DNA of 64,000 bases from Yoonia sp. (GTDB lineage: Bacteria > Pseudomonadota > Alphaproteobacteria > Rhodobacterales > Rhodobacteraceae), in assembly GCF_017854565.1 (NCBI RefSeq), contig NZ_JAFMHJ010000009.1, positions 23,970 to 87,969 of the forward strand, written 5' to 3'. Under the pieces are notes generated by a model. That model saw only the letters and a program-made list of their open reading frames with translations. It searched no databases and was not told the DNA's origin. Of the stretch, positions 9,058 to 17,793 are shown in pieces. The position numbers and the translations under genes were made by a program. Position 1 is the stretch's first letter; every line of letters starts with the position of its first letter.

Positions 9058-9154
9058 GTCAGACCCTCGCAAAAAGGTCCCGGCGTTCAGGACAGATATA
9101 TGAGAATCGCAACGACGCCATCGCTACCTCGGGCAGGCTAACGGTTGCGCCGTA

Positions 9155-10054
9155 TCAGATCAATACGGCAGGCATGGACAACCCGCGCAAAGCCTCTGCG
9201 GCAGCCATCGCCTTCTTGCCTTGGCGCTGCACAAGGGTCACTTCGACAGCGCCCTGCCCGCAGGCAATCGTAAAGCCCTCCAATACCTGCCCCGGCACCC
9301 CCGCGCCCACGGCCACACGCGACCCAAGCAACTTTACCCGCTCGCCAGCCACATCGCACCACGCTCCCGGAAACGGCGAAAGCCCCCTGATCAAACGGTC
9401 CACCTGCACCGCTGGCCGGGACCAATCCACGCGGGCTTCGGCCTTGTCGATCTTGGCGGCATAGGTCACGCCCGCCTCGGGCTGCACCACGGGCTGCAAC
9501 TGCGGCAACCCGGTCAGGGCCTGCACCACCAACCGCGCGCCCAGCGCTGACAGCCGGTCATGCAATGCGCCGGTCGTTTCCTCGGCCTCGATATCCAGCG
9601 CCGCGCGCAGCAAGACGGGACCCGTGTCCAACCCCGCCTCCATCTGCATGATGCAAACGCCGGTCTGGGCATCCCCCGCGATAATCGCACGATGGATCGG
9701 TGCCGCGCCCCGCCAGCGGGGCAGCAACGACGCATGAATGTTCAGACAGCCAAATCTGGGCGCATCCAAAACCCGCTGCGGCAAGATCAACCCATAGGCC
9801 ACCACGACAGCCACATCCGCCTGCAACGCGGCAAATTCGGCCTGCACCTCTGCATGCTTCAAGGAAACCGGACAGCGCACCGGCAGAGCCAGCGCTTGCG
9901 CGCGCAACTGCACAGGTGACGGGCGGTCTTTCTTGCCACGGCCCGCAGGGCGCGGCGGCTGGCAATAAACGGCGGCGATCTCGTGCCCGGCAGCCACAAG
10001 CGCATCCAGAACAGGCACCGAAAACGCAGGCGTCCCCATAAAAACAACGCGCAT
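9155..10054 (-). CDS. fmt: Methionyl-tRNA formyltransferase
   Basis: A 299-residue enzyme that formylates initiator Met-tRNA using 10-formyltetrahydrofolate. It shows the family N-terminus [19 protein letters not shown], the folate and catalytic segment [20 protein letters not shown], and the downstream [18 protein letters not shown] second ATG directly upstream (10057) lies too close to the AAGGGG ribosome-binding site, so the inner ATG is favoured. It follows three deformylase genes in the same direction, the usual def-fmt pairing that adds and removes the formyl group. A dispersed repeat occupies the gap before it. Confidence 0.97.
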   Translation of the reverse strand: MRVVFMGTPAFSVPVLDALVAAGHEIAAVYCQPPRPAGRGKKDRPSPVQLRAQALALPVRCPVSLKHAEVQAEFAALQADVAVVVAYGLILPQRVLDAPRFGCLNIHASLLPRWRGAAPIHRAIIAGDAQTGVCIMQMEAGLDTGPVLLRAALDIEAEETTGALHDRLSALGARLVVQALTGLPQLQPVVQPEAGVTYAAKIDKAEARVDWSRPAVQVDRLIRGLSPFPGAWCDVAGERVKLLGSRVAVGAGVPGQVLEGFTIACGQGAVEVTLVQRQGKKAMAAAEALRGLSMPAVLI

Positions 10055-10064
10055 CATCTACCCC

Positions 10065-10098
10065 TTCTTATGTCCCAAAATACTCTCACGCGAAGCGC
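10065..10098. repeat. Degenerate copy of dispersed CTCCGGCGGGAG-type element
   Basis: Reads TTCTTATGTCCCAAAATACT on the plus strand, then a diverged TCTCACGCGAAGCGC where the other copies have TCCCGCCGGAGGC. The first 20 bases are identical to the copy at 31172. It lies between the third deformylase gene and fmt and directly abuts an A+T-rich palindrome. Confidence 0.6.
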
Positions 10099-10120
10099 AT
10101 CAAATTTCTGGAAATTTGAT
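10099..10120. repeat. Perfect 10+2+10 A+T-rich palindrome
   Basis: ATCAAATTTC-TG-GAAATTTGAT is a perfect inverted repeat. The identical 22 bases occur at 31204-31225, in both cases right after a copy of the TTCTTATGTCCC element, so the two parts probably move or are conserved as one composite repeat. Confidence 0.75.
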
Positions 10121-10125
10121 CCCCT

Positions 10126-10626
10126 TCAGCCACGGCGCAGCTTGCGCGCCTTCTTGATCAACATATCGCGCTTCACCCGGCCCAAATGATCAAAGAACAT
10201 CCGCCCGGCCAAATGATCAATCTGATGTTGCACCGACGTCGCCCAAAGACCAACGAAATCCTTGCGGTCCCATTGCCCCTGCGCATTCATGAACCGAACG
10301 GTCACCGCACGCGGACGGCTGACCTTGGCCCAGACCCCCGGCAAATTCGGTGACCCTTCGTCATGCACCCGGTATTCCACGCTGGCATGCAGCACCTCGG
10401 GATTGGCCATACGCACCGCCTGACCGCGCGCGTCCGACGCATCGACCACGGCCAGCGCCAGCCCAATCCCCAACTGCGGGGCGGCCAGACCAACGCCGGG
10501 CATCGTATCCATCGCCCGGATCATCTCATCCCAAATCGCGCGCACCTCATCGGTCACTTCGGCCACAGATGCGGCTACAGTCCGCAGCGCGGCATCGGGC
10601 CACATCACATAAGGCCTATGGATCAT
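10126..10626 (-). CDS. Peptide deformylase-like protein, catalytic residues missing
   Basis: A 166-residue deformylase homologue with motif 1 intact (GVGLAAPQ, about 44-51). The metal-binding Cys motif EGCLS is replaced by EGSPN (90-94), and the HEIDH motif is HQIDH (134-138), so both the metal-ligand Cys and the catalytic Glu are lost. It should not act as a normal deformylase. The reading frame is intact and its ATG overlaps the stop of the preceding deformylase gene, so it appears to be maintained. A regulatory, ribosome-binding or other role is possible, but this is inference. Confidence 0.85.
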   Translation of the reverse strand: MIHRPYVMWPDAALRTVAASVAEVTDEVRAIWDEMIRAMDTMPGVGLAAPQLGIGLALAVVDASDARGQAVRMANPEVLHASVEYRVHDEGSPNLPGVWAKVSRPRAVTVRFMNAQGQWDRKDFVGLWATSVQHQIDHLAGRMFFDHLGRVKRDMLIKKARKLRRG

Positions 10627-11084
10627 ATCTCGGTCCCACTATCGGTGATCAGCACACCATTCAAATGATCCAGCTCGTGACAGACGCAAACGGCACTGAT
10701 GCCGTCAAACCGGGCGGTCTGCCCAATGCCTGCGGGGCTGGTCCAGCCTAAATCCACCCAAACCGGGCGCAGCACGTTGAACGTCCGGTCCGGAATCGAC
10801 AAACAGCCCTCGGGACCCTGCCGCAGCACGGAGGCCGCCGCAATAATTTCGGGATTAACAAAGGCAACCGGATGCGGTGCGGCATCTTTCCACGTCGTGT
10901 CGATCACGAAAACCCGCTGTGAAACGCCCACCTGCGGGGCCGCCAACCCGCGCCCCTTGGCCGCATACATCGTCGCGAACAGATCAGCGATCAGTGCCGT
11001 CAGGCTTGCGTCGAACTGCACCACCGGCGCGGCAGCTTCACGCAGCACCGGATCACCATCCAACCGCAAATGCTGCACCGCCAA
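10623..11084 (-). CDS. def: Peptide deformylase, second paralogue
   Basis: A 153-residue metal-dependent deformylase that removes the N-formyl group from nascent proteins. Motifs are GRGLAAPQ (44-51; Arg replaces the usual Ile), EGCLS (92-96) and HELDHLNG (136-143), so the metal ligands and catalytic Glu are present. The C-terminus is shorter than in the neighbour upstream. No ATG is available; a TTG at 11084, three bases after the preceding stop, or a GTG two codons later, would start it. It overlaps the next deformylase-like gene by four bases. Confidence 0.88.
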   Translation of the reverse strand: MAVQHLRLDGDPVLREAAAPVVQFDASLTALIADLFATMYAAKGRGLAAPQVGVSQRVFVIDTTWKDAAPHPVAFVNPEIIAAASVLRQGPEGCLSIPDRTFNVLRPVWVDLGWTSPAGIGQTARFDGISAVCVCHELDHLNGVLITDSGTEI

Positions 11085-11087
11085 CGG

Positions 11088-11609
11088 TCAGTCCCGCGCC
11101 ATTTCACGCTTCAGCTTCTGCATTTTGCGGGTGATCATCTGGCGCTTCAGAGGCTTGAGGTAGTCAATGAACAGCTTGCCGTCCAGATGGTCTATCTCAT
11201 GCTGCACGCAGGTCGCCCATAGCCCGTCAAAACGCTCGCGCCGGGTCTTGCCATCCAGCCCCATCCACGCCACCTCAACCTCGGCGGGGCGTTCGACCTC
11301 TGCATATTGATCCGGGATCGACAAACAGCCCTCATCATAGACATTGCGGTCCTCTGACGTCCACAACACCTGCGGATTAAGCATGACCATCGGCTGCGGC
11401 CTCGCCTCCGCATCCTTCTCGCAATCCATCACGATCATCCGGTTCATCATCGCAACCTGCGGGGCCGCCAAACCGATCCCCGGCGCTTCATACATCGTTT
11501 CAAGCATGTCATCGGCGAAACGGCGCAGGTCATCCGTGACGCTTGCCACAGGTTCAGCGACCTTCTTAAGTCGCGAGTCGGGGTGAAGAAGAATTTTAAG
11601 TATAGCCAT
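11088..11609 (-). CDS. def: Peptide deformylase, canonical
   Basis: A 173-residue Fe/Zn-dependent deformylase with all three motifs in textbook form: GIGLAAPQ (44-51), EGCLS (93-97) and HEIDHLDG (137-144). It is the first gene of a four-gene unit (three deformylase homologues, then fmt) and is the best candidate for the housekeeping enzyme. The start ATG (MAILKILLHPDSRL) fits the family N-terminus. It is divergent from the MalY/PatB gene, with about 114 bases between the starts. Confidence 0.96.
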   Translation of the reverse strand: MAILKILLHPDSRLKKVAEPVASVTDDLRRFADDMLETMYEAPGIGLAAPQVAMMNRMIVMDCEKDAEARPQPMVMLNPQVLWTSEDRNVYDEGCLSIPDQYAEVERPAEVEVAWMGLDGKTRRERFDGLWATCVQHEIDHLDGKLFIDYLKPLKRQMITRKMQKLKREMARD

Positions 11610-11723
11610 GACGCCGATTTAGTCGTTCACAGCGGCCACTGCAAGACGGTGTTGAAATTACCCTTGCACCCCGGCGCGCATCACAGCACCTTGCCATGGA
11701 ACCTCAACCCCGGAGACGCCCCC

Positions 11724-12896
11724 ATGACATTTAACACCCCCATTGACCGGCGCGGCACGCTCAGCACCAAATGGGATCTGATGGAAAAACTCTATGGCGT
11801 GTCACCTGATGACGGGCTTGCGATGTGGACGGCGGATTGCGATTATCAGACCGCGCCCTGCGTCCGCGATGCGTTGCAACGCGCCGTCGATCACGGCGCC
11901 TTCGGCTACTCATGGCAAGATGAAACCTATCTGGGCGCGATCCAATGGTGGATGCAGACGCGGCACAATTGGCCCATCGAAACCGACTGGATCCTCACGA
12001 CCCAGGGGCTCGGCAACGGCATTGCGCTCTGCCTTGATGTCTGGACCGATCCGGGCGACGCGGTGGTCATCTTTTCCCCCGTTTACCATGAATTCGCAAA
12101 CAAGATCAAAAATGCGGGCCGGGCCGTCACCGAATGCCCACTGGTACGCGATGGCGACACCTACACGCTTGATCTCGACGATGCGCAGGCGCGGCTGACG
12201 GGCAAGGAAAAGCTGCTGATATGGTGCTCTCCGCAAAATCCCTCCGGGCGAATTTGGACAGCCGGGGAACTGCGCGCCCTCGCCGACTTTGCACGCAAAA
12301 ACGGCCTGATCATCGTTAGCGACGAAGTGCACCACGATCTGATCATGCCCGGCAATACGTTCACGCCCATGGCCGTCGCCGCCCCTGATGCGCAAGACCG
12401 GACAGTCTATCTGACAGCCGCCTCGAAAACCTTTAACATCGCCGGTCAGCGCACTGGCAATATGATCATCCCAGATGAAACACTGCGCAGCGCGATGCGG
12501 GCACGCCTCAAAACGATTGACTACAACCCCTCCGCGCTTGGCGTCAGAATGGTGACTGCCGCTTACTCCGCGCCGGGGGCCACTTGGGTCGACGCGCAGG
12601 TCGCGCATCTGCAAGGCAACCGTGACCTGTTCGATGCGGGGGTCAACGCGATCCCCGGCGTCCACTCCCTGCCCCTGCAATCAACCTACCTCGCTTGGGT
12701 CGACTTCGCTGGTACGGGCATGACGCGCGAAGACTTCACCGCAAGGGTAGAGCGGACAGCCAAAATCGCGGCCAGCCATGGCAACGGCTTTGGTGCAGGC
12801 GGCGAAACCTTCCTGCGCTTCAACCTCGGCACCTCCCGGTCCGTGATCGAAGACGCGGTCGCACGTCTGCAAGACGCATTTGGGGATCTGCAGTAA
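11724..12896 (+). CDS. MalY/PatB-type PLP aminotransferase (C-S beta-lyase family)
   Basis: A 390-residue fold-type I PLP enzyme. Visible motifs are NPSGR (172-176), the SDEVHHDL segment (199-206) and SKTFN with the PLP-binding Lys about 235. The pattern MWTADCDYQTAPCV near the N-terminus and the overall length fit MalY/PatB proteins, which cleave cystathionine or other cysteine conjugates. The ATG has a GGAG site eight bases upstream; an earlier in-frame start would overlap the def promoter region. Exact substrate cannot be read from sequence. It appears to be a single gene facing the convergent EamA gene. Confidence 0.88.
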   Translation: MTFNTPIDRRGTLSTKWDLMEKLYGVSPDDGLAMWTADCDYQTAPCVRDALQRAVDHGAFGYSWQDETYLGAIQWWMQTRHNWPIETDWILTTQGLGNGIALCLDVWTDPGDAVVIFSPVYHEFANKIKNAGRAVTECPLVRDGDTYTLDLDDAQARLTGKEKLLIWCSPQNPSGRIWTAGELRALADFARKNGLIIVSDEVHHDLIMPGNTFTPMAVAAPDAQDRTVYLTAASKTFNIAGQRTGNMIIPDETLRSAMRARLKTIDYNPSALGVRMVTAAYSAPGATWVDAQVAHLQGNRDLFDAGVNAIPGVHSLPLQSTYLAWVDFAGTGMTREDFTARVERTAKIAASHGNGFGAGGETFLRFNLGTSRSVIEDAVARLQDAFGDLQ

Positions 12897-12936
12897 AGTC
12901 AGGTCTTACCGCCATCCGTCACTGTCTTTTCAACGC

Positions 12937-13840
12937 TCACCGATGCGGCACAGGCCGCCTGCGCCGCATCGGCCAAACTTCCAGAACGCCAGCAAGCAAA
13001 ACCAAACAGCCGCCCGCGATTTCAACCGCGGACAGGTGTTCGTTTACCATTACCGCAGCCGAAATCGCCCCCGCCAAAACCTCGGCGATCAGCAATATAC
13101 CAACGCGCGCCGGGTCCAGCCGGACCGTGGCCCACATCAGACCCGCAATCGACGCGATCCACCAAAGAACACCGGTCGCAACGGCCAAAAATGCCGCGCG
13201 ACCGACCCCTCCGGCGCTCATACTGGCAGGCCAAGGCTCTAGAAATGGCGCAAGAACTAACGCCATGACCAGCGCACCCGATGCAAAGACAAACGCCGCC
13301 TCAAGCAGTCCGATGTCTGATGTCGCGCGCATACCCGTCGTGCCAACTGACCACAAAATGCCCGCGATCAGCGCCCTCCACTCTCCCGCACCCTGCGGAA
13401 CAGGCCACCCGCCGTGCGCGCCCAGCATCACAACAAGCCCCGCCAATCCGACGGCGATGGCCAAAACCCGCGAACGCGGCGTGTCCCAACCCATCACATA
13501 ACGACCGATCAACGTGCTCCAGACCGGCGTCAGGAAATACAGCAGAATAATGATCGCGACCCGCCCATAGACAAAACCAACGGAATAAAGCGCGAACGCG
13601 GCCCCGCCCAGGCCGACAGACAACAGCGCGACACCCTGCGCCCGCGCCAGCCTGCGCCACCTGACGGCCGCAACGGGTGCCAGAATGACCGCCGCCGCAA
13701 GCGTGATCGCAACCGTACCCCATGCCCCCGGCAGGCCCGCCCCCGCAAGTCCGCGCACCGGCACCCAATAGAACCCCCCAGAAGGCGCCTGTTGCGAAAA
13801 CGATGGCCGTGGCCAACAATGTGGTGCGGTCGTGGTCCAT
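12937..13840 (-). pseudogene. EamA-family (DMT) transporter with a single-base frameshift
   Basis: The reading frame starts MDHDRTTLLATAIVFATGAF and then breaks at a run of six G on the coding strand (13774-13779). Removing one G restores WGFYWVPVRGLAGAGLPGAW and a protein of about 300 residues with ten hydrophobic segments, typical of drug/metabolite transporters. The span of 904 bases is one more than a multiple of three, as expected for a one-base insertion. Either the gene is a recent pseudogene or phase-variable, or the read has a homopolymer error. The remaining sequence shows no other damage. Substrate unknown. Confidence 0.8.
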
Positions 13841-13993
13841 ATCCTGCCACTAGCCCAATGACACAACGGAAACAAAGCCTTTCACGCATGATCACGGGCG
13901 CGCGCATTTGGCCGAAACGAACGCCCCCGCGATGCGGCCGACACATGTGGCGGTTGCCATTGCCTCCGGCAATTTCGCCGATCCGCCGCGTGT

Positions 13994-14341
13994 CTACCGC
14001 CCCAACAGCCCCGCGGGCACAAAGTCAGGTCGCACAAAATCCGCCGCAGGTCGGTCCGTCACAGGTGTCAGCCACTTGAATTCAAACACCCGCTCATTGT
14101 CCTCAACGATCGAAGACACGACCAGACACCGGTACAAATGCCGCGGCCCGTCATAAATATCCACATGCCCGCGCAACCGGTCTGACCCCTTGAGGTCAAG
14201 CGCGAAACCGCCATCCCAGAACCGCCTGATGCGATAGGTGTGATCCCCGTCATGCACCGCCAGCCGATCCTTGCGGCGCAGCGCGGCCTTGCGTGCTTCT
14301 TGCAAACCTTGGCGCACCGCCTTGGGTAGAAAATCATACAT
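13994..14341 (-). CDS. Conserved hypothetical protein
   Basis: A 115-residue basic protein beginning MYDFLPKAVRQGLQEARKAALRRKDRL. It is predicted soluble, with a beta-rich middle (HTYRIRRFWDGGFALDL) and a repeated theme of short strands ending in FKWLTPVTDRP. The ATG is supported by a strong GGAGG eight bases upstream. It lies between the frameshifted transporter and cobM but is not coupled to either. I know no function. The DGGFALD and FEFKW features suggest a PilZ-like small beta-barrel, which is only a loose impression. Confidence 0.7.
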   Translation of the reverse strand: MYDFLPKAVRQGLQEARKAALRRKDRLAVHDGDHTYRIRRFWDGGFALDLKGSDRLRGHVDIYDGPRHLYRCLVVSSIVEDNERVFEFKWLTPVTDRPAADFVRPDFVPAGLLGR

Positions 14342-14434
14342 AACAGCCCCTCCTGTTCCCCCCAAGGATGCGCCAGTATTTGTAAATATCAAGTAACCAA
14401 ATCCGCTGCAGCGCGGCGAAAACCGCCAAAACCC

Positions 14435-15208
14435 CTAAGAATCCGCCTTAACGCGGGGTCTCAGCACATGCGGCTTTCTGGCATCATAAAGCGCAGAATC
14501 GGGAAACCCATGCGAATCGCTCAACGCAGGCCCGACCAAAATCAACGCCGTCCGTGTGATTTTCGCCGCCCGCACCTTCTCGCGGACATCCGTCAGCGTG
14601 CCGCGAATAATCAACTGATCCGGCCAGCCGACACGGTACACCACCGCAACCGGGCAATCGGCCCCATAAAACGGCACCAACTGGCGCTCGATCTCGCGCA
14701 ACGCGCGTATGCCAAGATGAATGGCCAGGGTCGCACCCGTCCGTGCAAAATTCTCAAGCGTCTCGCCCGCAGGCATCCCGGTCGATTTCATCGACATCCG
14801 CGTCAGAATGATAGATTGTGCCACCTCAGGCACGGTCAATTCCGTCCCCAATGCCGCCGCCGCCGCCGCATAGGCAGGCACGCCGGGAATAATCTGATAC
14901 GCAATCCCATCCGCCTTCAACCGCCGGATCTGCTCGGCAATCGCACCATAAAGCGACGGATCGCCCGAATGCACCCGCGCCACGTCCTGCCCCTTGCGAT
15001 GGGCCTCCAAAATCACCCCATGGGTGTCATCCAACGTCATCGGCGCCGTATCCATGACACGCGCCCCATCCGGCGCACAGGCAACAACCGCCTCGGGCAC
15101 CAAAGACCCCGCATAAAGACACACCGGACAGGCGCCGATCAGCCGCGCCGCCTTCAACGTCAGCAATTCGGGATCACCCGGCCCGGCCCCGATAAAATAC
15201 ACAGTCAT
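14435..15208 (-). CDS. cobM: Precorrin-4 C(11)-methyltransferase
   Basis: A 257-residue SAM-dependent methylase of the corrin pathway that methylates C-11 of precorrin-4. It begins MTVYFIGAGPGDPELLTLKA, the glycine-rich SAM site of the tetrapyrrole methylase family. It also carries RVHSGDPSLYGA and IIPGVPAYAAAAAALG, typical of CobM/CbiF. It is the last gene of the minus-strand cobalamin cluster. No strong ribosome-binding site is seen; the gap to cobJ is filled by a dispersed repeat, which may alter coupling. Confidence 0.96.
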   Translation of the reverse strand: MTVYFIGAGPGDPELLTLKAARLIGACPVCLYAGSLVPEAVVACAPDGARVMDTAPMTLDDTHGVILEAHRKGQDVARVHSGDPSLYGAIAEQIRRLKADGIAYQIIPGVPAYAAAAAALGTELTVPEVAQSIILTRMSMKSTGMPAGETLENFARTGATLAIHLGIRALREIERQLVPFYGADCPVAVVYRVGWPDQLIIRGTLTDVREKVRAAKITRTALILVGPALSDSHGFPDSALYDARKPHVLRPRVKADS

Positions 15209-15240
15209 TTCTTATGTCCCCAAATACTCCCGCCGGAGGC
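15209..15240. repeat. Dispersed CTCCGGCGGGAG-type element between cobJ and cobM
   Basis: Plus-strand TTCTTATGTCCCCAAATACT followed by CCCGCCGGAGGC. Read on the minus strand it forms CTCC-ggcG-GGAG followed by TATTTG, a small hairpin with a T-rich tail between two cotranscribed genes. Related copies are at 10065, 27544, 31172 and 36411. Confidence 0.7.
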
Positions 15241-15244
15241 GCGA

Positions 15245-17056
15245 TCAGCCAACCGCCAGATCCCCATCAATCTTGCGCGCATAGCCGCGTGGCGTATACA
15301 TCCGCGGCCCCGTGCCCAATTGGGCCAGACGCGAATGCGACGACCCCACCAGCACCACGGTCAGCATATCCACCTCATCGACCTGCAATTCATCCAGACG
15401 CCGATAGCGGATATATTCTTCGGGCCGCCCCAGACTCGAGGCCAACATCACCGGCGTATCCGCCGGGCGATGCTGCAGCAATATATCGCGCGCCTCCGCC
15501 AGCAAGGTCCGCCGCCGCATCGACACCGGATTATAGAAAGCGATCACAAAATCCCCCTCCGCCGCCGCCCGCAACCGCTTCACGATATCGGCGCGCGGCG
15601 TCAGCAGATCCGACAGCGAAATCGCACAGAAATCATGCCCCAGCGGCGCACCCGCCCGCGCGGCCGCGCCCTGCAACGCACTCACGCCCGGCGAACACAG
15701 TACCTCGACCCGGCGTGCGGCATCCGAAACCCCCATCTGATCCGGCCCCCGGTCCAGCAACTCGAACACCAGCGCGCCCATCGCATAAATACCCGCATCG
15801 CCCGAACACACCAAGGCGACGTTCTTGCCCGTGCCCGCCTGCTCCAACGCATACCGACAGCGGTCTTCCTCTCCACCCAGCGGGAAATCCGACCGCGCCT
15901 TGCCCACGGCCAATGGCCCCAGCAAATCAATATACAGCCCGTAGCCCACCAGTTCCTCGGCCTGCGCGACCAGCTGCGACACCTCTGGCGTGCGCCATGC
16001 GGCCTGACCGGGACCAATCCCCACAACCGACAACCGCCCACGGGCACGCCCGGCCAAGACCACCAGCGGCTCTGACGTGACAACCAAAGCGCATGTCGCA
16101 TTGGCCGTCTTGCGTTTCGTCACCAGAAACTCACCTGCAGCGCCCGCCTGCGCCAATGCCGCCGCTTCCGCCACACCATGGGTGCCAACTTCTGCAAAAA
16201 CCACCGCCGAAGGATTGGCCAGCCGCGGCGTCTCTGCCTCAAGCGCGGCCGCCTCAAACAGCCGCAAAGGCACACCCAGCTCCGCCGCCAGATCAATGAT
16301 CGCAGGCTCGTCCGCCTTCAGCGTGATGGTGTTCACCGAATGCACCGCCTCTGGTGCCACCCCCGCCTCGGCCAGAACACCGCGCACCAATTCAGCCAAT
16401 TCAGCCGGTGCGCAATTGCGCGCGCAGCCCACCCCCAAGGTCAGACGCTGCGGCGCAAATTGCAAATGCGACGTGCCCAGATCGTCGTACCGCTCCATTG
16501 TACACGACACCCGCACCGCGTCACCCTGCGGCAAATCCGCCAACCATGGCGCATGCCCGTGCACATCCGCACCACCGCCCGACAAAAGCGCCGCCATCGC
16601 GCCCTTGGCATCCGCATGGTTCACCAACCGCCAGCCTCGGGGCGGCGCATCCAACGCGACACCCAGCGCCACGTCGCCCGCCGTCGTCACCGCCGCGACA
16701 GCGCCCAGCGCCTGCGCAATCTGTGCGGCCACCCTGTTGGCGCCGCGATGGCCACCCAACAACGGCACCACGACGGCCCCGTCATCAGACACCGAAATCA
16801 CCGGCGGCTCGACCGACTTGTCGGCCAGCAACGGCGCCACCGCCCGGATCAAAATCCCCGAGGCACAAACCCCGACAATCGGCACGCCCGCCGCAAACAA
16901 ATCCCGCGCATGATCCAGCGCATTGCCAAAGAACGCATCCGCCACCGCCACGCGGCCTGCACGGCCATGCACGTGACACCCCAGCACCTGCGCCACACGG
17001 TGCGCCGTCTTCTCGCCCGAACGGGACAGCGCCAGAACAACAGGTTTCATAGCCAT
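15245..17056 (-). CDS. cobJ: CbiG domain fused to precorrin-3B C(17)-methyltransferase CobJ
   Basis: A 603-residue fusion. Residues about 1-330 are CbiG-like: the N-terminal part has GVCASGILIRAVAPLL and LLGGHRGANRVA, and the C-terminal CobE-type domain has LTLGVGCARNCAP. Residues about 341-603 form a CobJ/CbiH methylase with SVVGIGPGQ and VCSGDAGIYAMG. CobJ methylates C-17 with ring contraction. CbiG opens the ring-A lactone in the anaerobic route, while CobE is found in the aerobic one, so the fusion carries parts from both. The gene overlaps cobI. The inner ATG at 17050 (ATGA overlap) is an alternative start; the outer one has a GGGG seven bases upstream. Confidence 0.95.
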   Translation of the reverse strand: MAMKPVVLALSRSGEKTAHRVAQVLGCHVHGRAGRVAVADAFFGNALDHARDLFAAGVPIVGVCASGILIRAVAPLLADKSVEPPVISVSDDGAVVVPLLGGHRGANRVAAQIAQALGAVAAVTTAGDVALGVALDAPPRGWRLVNHADAKGAMAALLSGGGADVHGHAPWLADLPQGDAVRVSCTMERYDDLGTSHLQFAPQRLTLGVGCARNCAPAELAELVRGVLAEAGVAPEAVHSVNTITLKADEPAIIDLAAELGVPLRLFEAAALEAETPRLANPSAVVFAEVGTHGVAEAAALAQAGAAGEFLVTKRKTANATCALVVTSEPLVVLAGRARGRLSVVGIGPGQAAWRTPEVSQLVAQAEELVGYGLYIDLLGPLAVGKARSDFPLGGEEDRCRYALEQAGTGKNVALVCSGDAGIYAMGALVFELLDRGPDQMGVSDAARRVEVLCSPGVSALQGAAARAGAPLGHDFCAISLSDLLTPRADIVKRLRAAAEGDFVIAFYNPVSMRRRTLLAEARDILLQHRPADTPVMLASSLGRPEEYIRYRRLDELQVDEVDMLTVVLVGSSHSRLAQLGTGPRMYTPRGYARKIDGDLAVG

Positions 17057-17793
17057 GGATCAGCCCCTTTAGTCAGTAAGATCATTGAAAAATATGGCGC
17101 CGTTTCAGGGGCATCCACCAGCGGCAACACGACCTCTTCGGGCAATGTCGCCCGCTCCACATAGACAGCACGATCCGTCAGCCCCAGCGCGTCAATCACA
17201 CCACGTATCTTGGTCAAATGCCGCCCCACCTTCATAATCACCACACTTTCCGCGCCATCAATCCGTGCGCGCAACGCGTCTTCCGGCAACGGCCCCGGCA
17301 ATACCGTCAGTTGCTCATTGCGCGCAGCCAGCGGCATCCCGGCCCGCGCAGCACATGCCGTCACCGACGTCACCCCCGGCACAACCTCAATCCGGTAACG
17401 CGCCGACAACCGTGCAAACAGATACATAAACGACCCATAGAAAAACGGGTCCCCCTCGCACAGGCACACCACATCCTTGCCCGCATCCAAAGCCGCCGCA
17501 ATTGCCGCGGCTCCTTGATCATAGGCGGCCTGCGCCGGGGCGCGCTCAACCGACATGGGCACATCCATGACAATCTCCTGAGCATCCCGCGCAATCAAAT
17601 CCGCCGCAATCGCGCGGGCAAAACTCGCCCCCCCCGCCAGCGTCGGATAAGCCACGACAGCGGCCCCCTCGATCAACCGCGCCGCGCGCAGCGTCATCAG
17701 GTCCGGCGCCCCCGGACCCAAACCAACACCATAAAGCGTGCCTTGGGATGGCGGGTGGGGCGATGGCGTCAGCCGAGCGTCAGCCACCGTCAT
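17047..17793 (-). CDS. cobI: Precorrin-2 C(20)-methyltransferase
   Basis: A 248-residue tetrapyrrole methylase that makes precorrin-3A from precorrin-2. The family sites LYGVGLGPGAPDLMTLRA, CLCEGDPFFYGSFMYLF and VVPGVTSVTACAARAG are clear. The start MTVADARL forms an ATGA overlap with cobL; an ATG six codons upstream lies inside cobL. It belongs to the chain of overlapping cobalamin genes (cbiX, cobH, cobL, cobI, cobJ), which implies translation as one unit. Confidence 0.96.
   Translation of the reverse strand: MTVADARLTPSPHPPSQGTLYGVGLGPGAPDLMTLRAARLIEGAAVVAYPTLAGGASFARAIAADLIARDAQEIVMDVPMSVERAPAQAAYDQGAAAIAAALDAGKDVVCLCEGDPFFYGSFMYLFARLSARYRIEVVPGVTSVTACAARAGMPLAARNEQLTVLPGPLPEDALRARIDGAESVVIMKVGRHLTKIRGVIDALGLTDRAVYVERATLPEEVVLPLVDAPETAPYFSMILLTKGADPWL

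Noticed and set aside
14468..17164. Long plus-strand frames across cobM, cobJ and cobI
   Set aside because: Arg/His/Pro-rich translations opposite well-identified corrin methylases; high GC leaves few stops in the antisense frame.
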